A stretch of DNA of 64,000 bases from Carboxylicivirga litoralis. GTDB taxonomy: Bacteria > Bacteroidota > Bacteroidia > Bacteroidales > Marinilabiliaceae. Location of the stretch: positions 146,218 through 210,217 of the forward strand of contig NZ_JAFMVC010000007.1 of NCBI RefSeq assembly GCF_025499605.1. The letters are read 5' to 3'. Numbering within the stretch: position 1 is the first letter of the stretch; the number at the start of each line of letters is the position of its first letter. Both the position numbers and the translations under genes were made by a program. Shown piece after piece: positions 62,526-64,000 of the stretch. The notes below the pieces were generated by a model. That model worked only from the letters and a program-made list of their open reading frames with translations, was not told the DNA's origin and did no database searches.

Positions 62526-64000
62526 TTAATCGTAGTTATACTTTAAATCAAACAATGACATATCAATATAATATTTGAAACTTTCAAATAGCTGACTATA
62601 TTCAATATCTACATTAAAGTTGTCTATTAGTTTTGGAATATTGCCGGGTAAATAATACAATAGACAATATGAATTAATACCTCTCACTTTTCCTAAAATT
62701 GCATTATATAGTATCTTTTGTATATTGTCAACTACAGAATTTGGTTCAAACAATTCGTAAATCTCTAAATCTGAAAATACAGAATACCAACCATCTGTAA
62801 AACCAGCAACTTCATAACTTTTCAACTTATTCTTTAAGATGAAGCCTTTATCCTCAATTGTCAAAATACCTTGATTAAAATGCTCTTGACTATTTTTTTT
62901 GTATTTATTCTCTTCTTCTGTATATTCTATAATTTCAATTTTTTCCGAAAGCAACCAGTCTTTGGATATATGGTTATTTGGAATTCGAACTTTATACTTC
63001 CAGAGGTTTAAAACATACTTCAATTCCTCTAACCTATCTGATTTTAAAACGTTCTCAAGTTCCTTAAATTCGATTTCTTTGTTAGTGCGATGATAGAATA
63101 ATCTATCTTTTAACTCGTTTTGAAAAATGAAATCAGGAAAGACATTTATGTAGTTTGGCGGCAAATCTAACCATTGAATCAGTAAATCTTTAAAATCGAA
63201 ATTCTTGTGCAGAAACTCAATTATCTCAGCAGAATGTTGCTGTATATAATCATTGAAAAGATACCTGTGTCCTTTCTCTGAAATATCTTGTATTGATTTT
63301 ATTAATTTGCAAGAGTCTTCAACTTCTATAAAATTCTTGTTTTCAAATATTTTTAATGCAGTCCCAATATTTAAGAACGAATAATCCTTACGATTGTAAT
63401 ACTTTGTCCAAAACATTGAAATACTTGAAAAATCAATTTTTCTTTGTTGATGAACTGATAGCCTAATATAGTTGTGTATTTCGTCTCGTAAATCAAAACT
63501 ACCTAGATGTTTATTCTTAAGTATGAAATCATTTAGACCTAGGTTTACATAGTCATTTGTACTACTCTCTTTTCCTAATCCCAAAATATTCTGTTTGGCA
63601 GATTTCAATACATAAGATGCAAAATGTTCGTTAATGTCATTATCAACTAAAAACACACGAAGAATTTCATAAGAGGTTTTCTTATCGCTCAAATAAGCTT
63701 TAATTGAATTTAGTAATTTTGAATATTCCTTTATTTCTGAATTATGAACAAATAAATTTGTGATAATTATTGGTAGAATTTCCATTAAATCATATTTGTG
63801 TTCAAGCAATTCAGAAATTTTCTGTTTGGAAAATTGATTTTGATGCAATATAAAATACCTTTCTTCTTTTGCAATATCATCTTCTAACTGCTCAATAAAA
63901 TGCTCAGTATCGTAATAATCATTACTTGTGGCATTGAAAAGCAATGTTGCATCATTAGTTTTCAAGTAGTAAAGCATTGCAAAAAGATATTTTGAACTTG
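62526..64000 (-). CDS. Partial large hypothetical protein, 5' end beyond the window
   Basis: At least 483 aa from an internal ATG at 63977. The frame continues to the window end without a stop (SSKYLFA before that Met), so the real start is probably outside. AT-rich (13 of 60 bases G or C in the line from 63301). Helical, Leu/Ile/Asn/Lys-rich, no recognisable catalytic motif in this part. Composition and length suggest the C-terminal repeat-like region of a large NTPase such as those in defence islands, but this is speculation. Confidence 0.55.
   Translation of the reverse strand, partial: SSKYLFAMLYYLKTNDATLLFNATSNDYYDTEHFIEQLEDDIAKEERYFILHQNQFSKQKISELLEHKYDLMEILPIIITNLFVHNSEIKEYSKLLNSIKAYLSDKKTSYEILRVFLVDNDINEHFASYVLKSAKQNILGLGKESSTNDYVNLGLNDFILKNKHLGSFDLRDEIHNYIRLSVHQQRKIDFSSISMFWTKYYNRKDYSFLNIGTALKIFENKNFIEVEDSCKLIKSIQDISEKGHRYLFNDYIQQHSAEIIEFLHKNFDFKDLLIQWLDLPPNYINVFPDFIFQNELKDRLFYHRTNKEIEFKELENVLKSDRLEELKYVLNLWKYKVRIPNNHISKDWLLSEKIEIIEYTEEENKYKKNSQEHFNQGILTIEDKGFILKNKLKSYEVAGFTDGWYSVFSDLEIYELFEPNSVVDNIQKILYNAILGKVRGINSYCLLYYLPGNIPKLIDNFNVDIEYSQLFESFKYYIDMSLFDLKYNYD

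Noticed and set aside
61169..64000. Second copy of the tRNA-Pro 3' end (attR)
   Set aside because: Not present in the visible part; it may lie beyond the window.

Overview
The window looks like chromosome of an anaerobic or facultative member of the Bacteroidota, plausibly order Marinilabiliales. The reasons are a SusC/SusD pair, a TonB receptor with an ECF sigma factor and FecR anti-sigma, DUF4249, DUF4922 and DUF5009 proteins, a BioC/BioG biotin operon, promoters of the TTTG-N19/20-TAnnTTTG type, and few Shine-Dalgarno sites. The genus is a guess. Most genes lie on the minus strand. No rRNA, CRISPR array, transposase or integrase was seen.

Layout. 0.1-6.8 kb: two RyR-domain proteins (one channel-like), a long KamA-type radical SAM protein, an EFR1 ferredoxin, an SRPBCC protein and a small coiled-coil protein. 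7-12.9 kb: biotin operon bioB-A-F-G-C-D with a hairpin terminator directly before bioB. 13.3-22.6 kb: a 2-oxoacid:ferredoxin oxidoreductase (four subunits), an aminotransferase, flavodoxin, a membrane protein, an ADP-forming acyl-CoA synthetase and HydE. Together these fit amino-acid fermentation with ATP made from acyl-CoA and electrons passed to ferredoxin, flavodoxin or H2.

22.8-54.1 kb is the centre of interest: what looks like one peptidoglycan (murein) scavenging regulon. It carries a SusC/SusD pair, NlpC/P60, transglutaminase-like, amidase and NamZ-like cell-wall enzymes, two dipeptide epimerases, an AmpG-like importer, a MurNAc kinase (MurK), MurQ, a D-lactate dehydrogenase-like flavoprotein, and a set of poorly understood partners (SpoIID without a signal peptide, double GNAT, DUF4922, tandem GT2, DUF5009 acetyltransferase, metallophosphoesterase-PQQ propeller). 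A GntR/FadR-type regulator lies at the end. I find six copies of one 20-bp, partly palindromic motif, consensus about TTGTATTACATCTTACAAAT. They lie in front of the regulator gene itself, between the amidase and murK, before murK, twice before the NlpC gene, and between the transglutaminase and namZ. This ties the pieces into one proposed regulon.

54.3-60.9 kb: thioredoxin reductase, then an ECF sigma / FecR / TonB receptor / DUF4249 lipoprotein cluster with an unlisted 57-residue ORF inside it. At 61.1 kb a tRNA-Pro(GGG) marks a change to AT-rich sequence with unrecognised genes that runs off the window end; it looks like the edge of a genomic island.

Two copies (12.9 and 40.0 kb) of a 231/264-bp element with imperfect terminal inverted repeats look like a MITE. 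Several spacers are filled with low-complexity or palindromic intergenic words.
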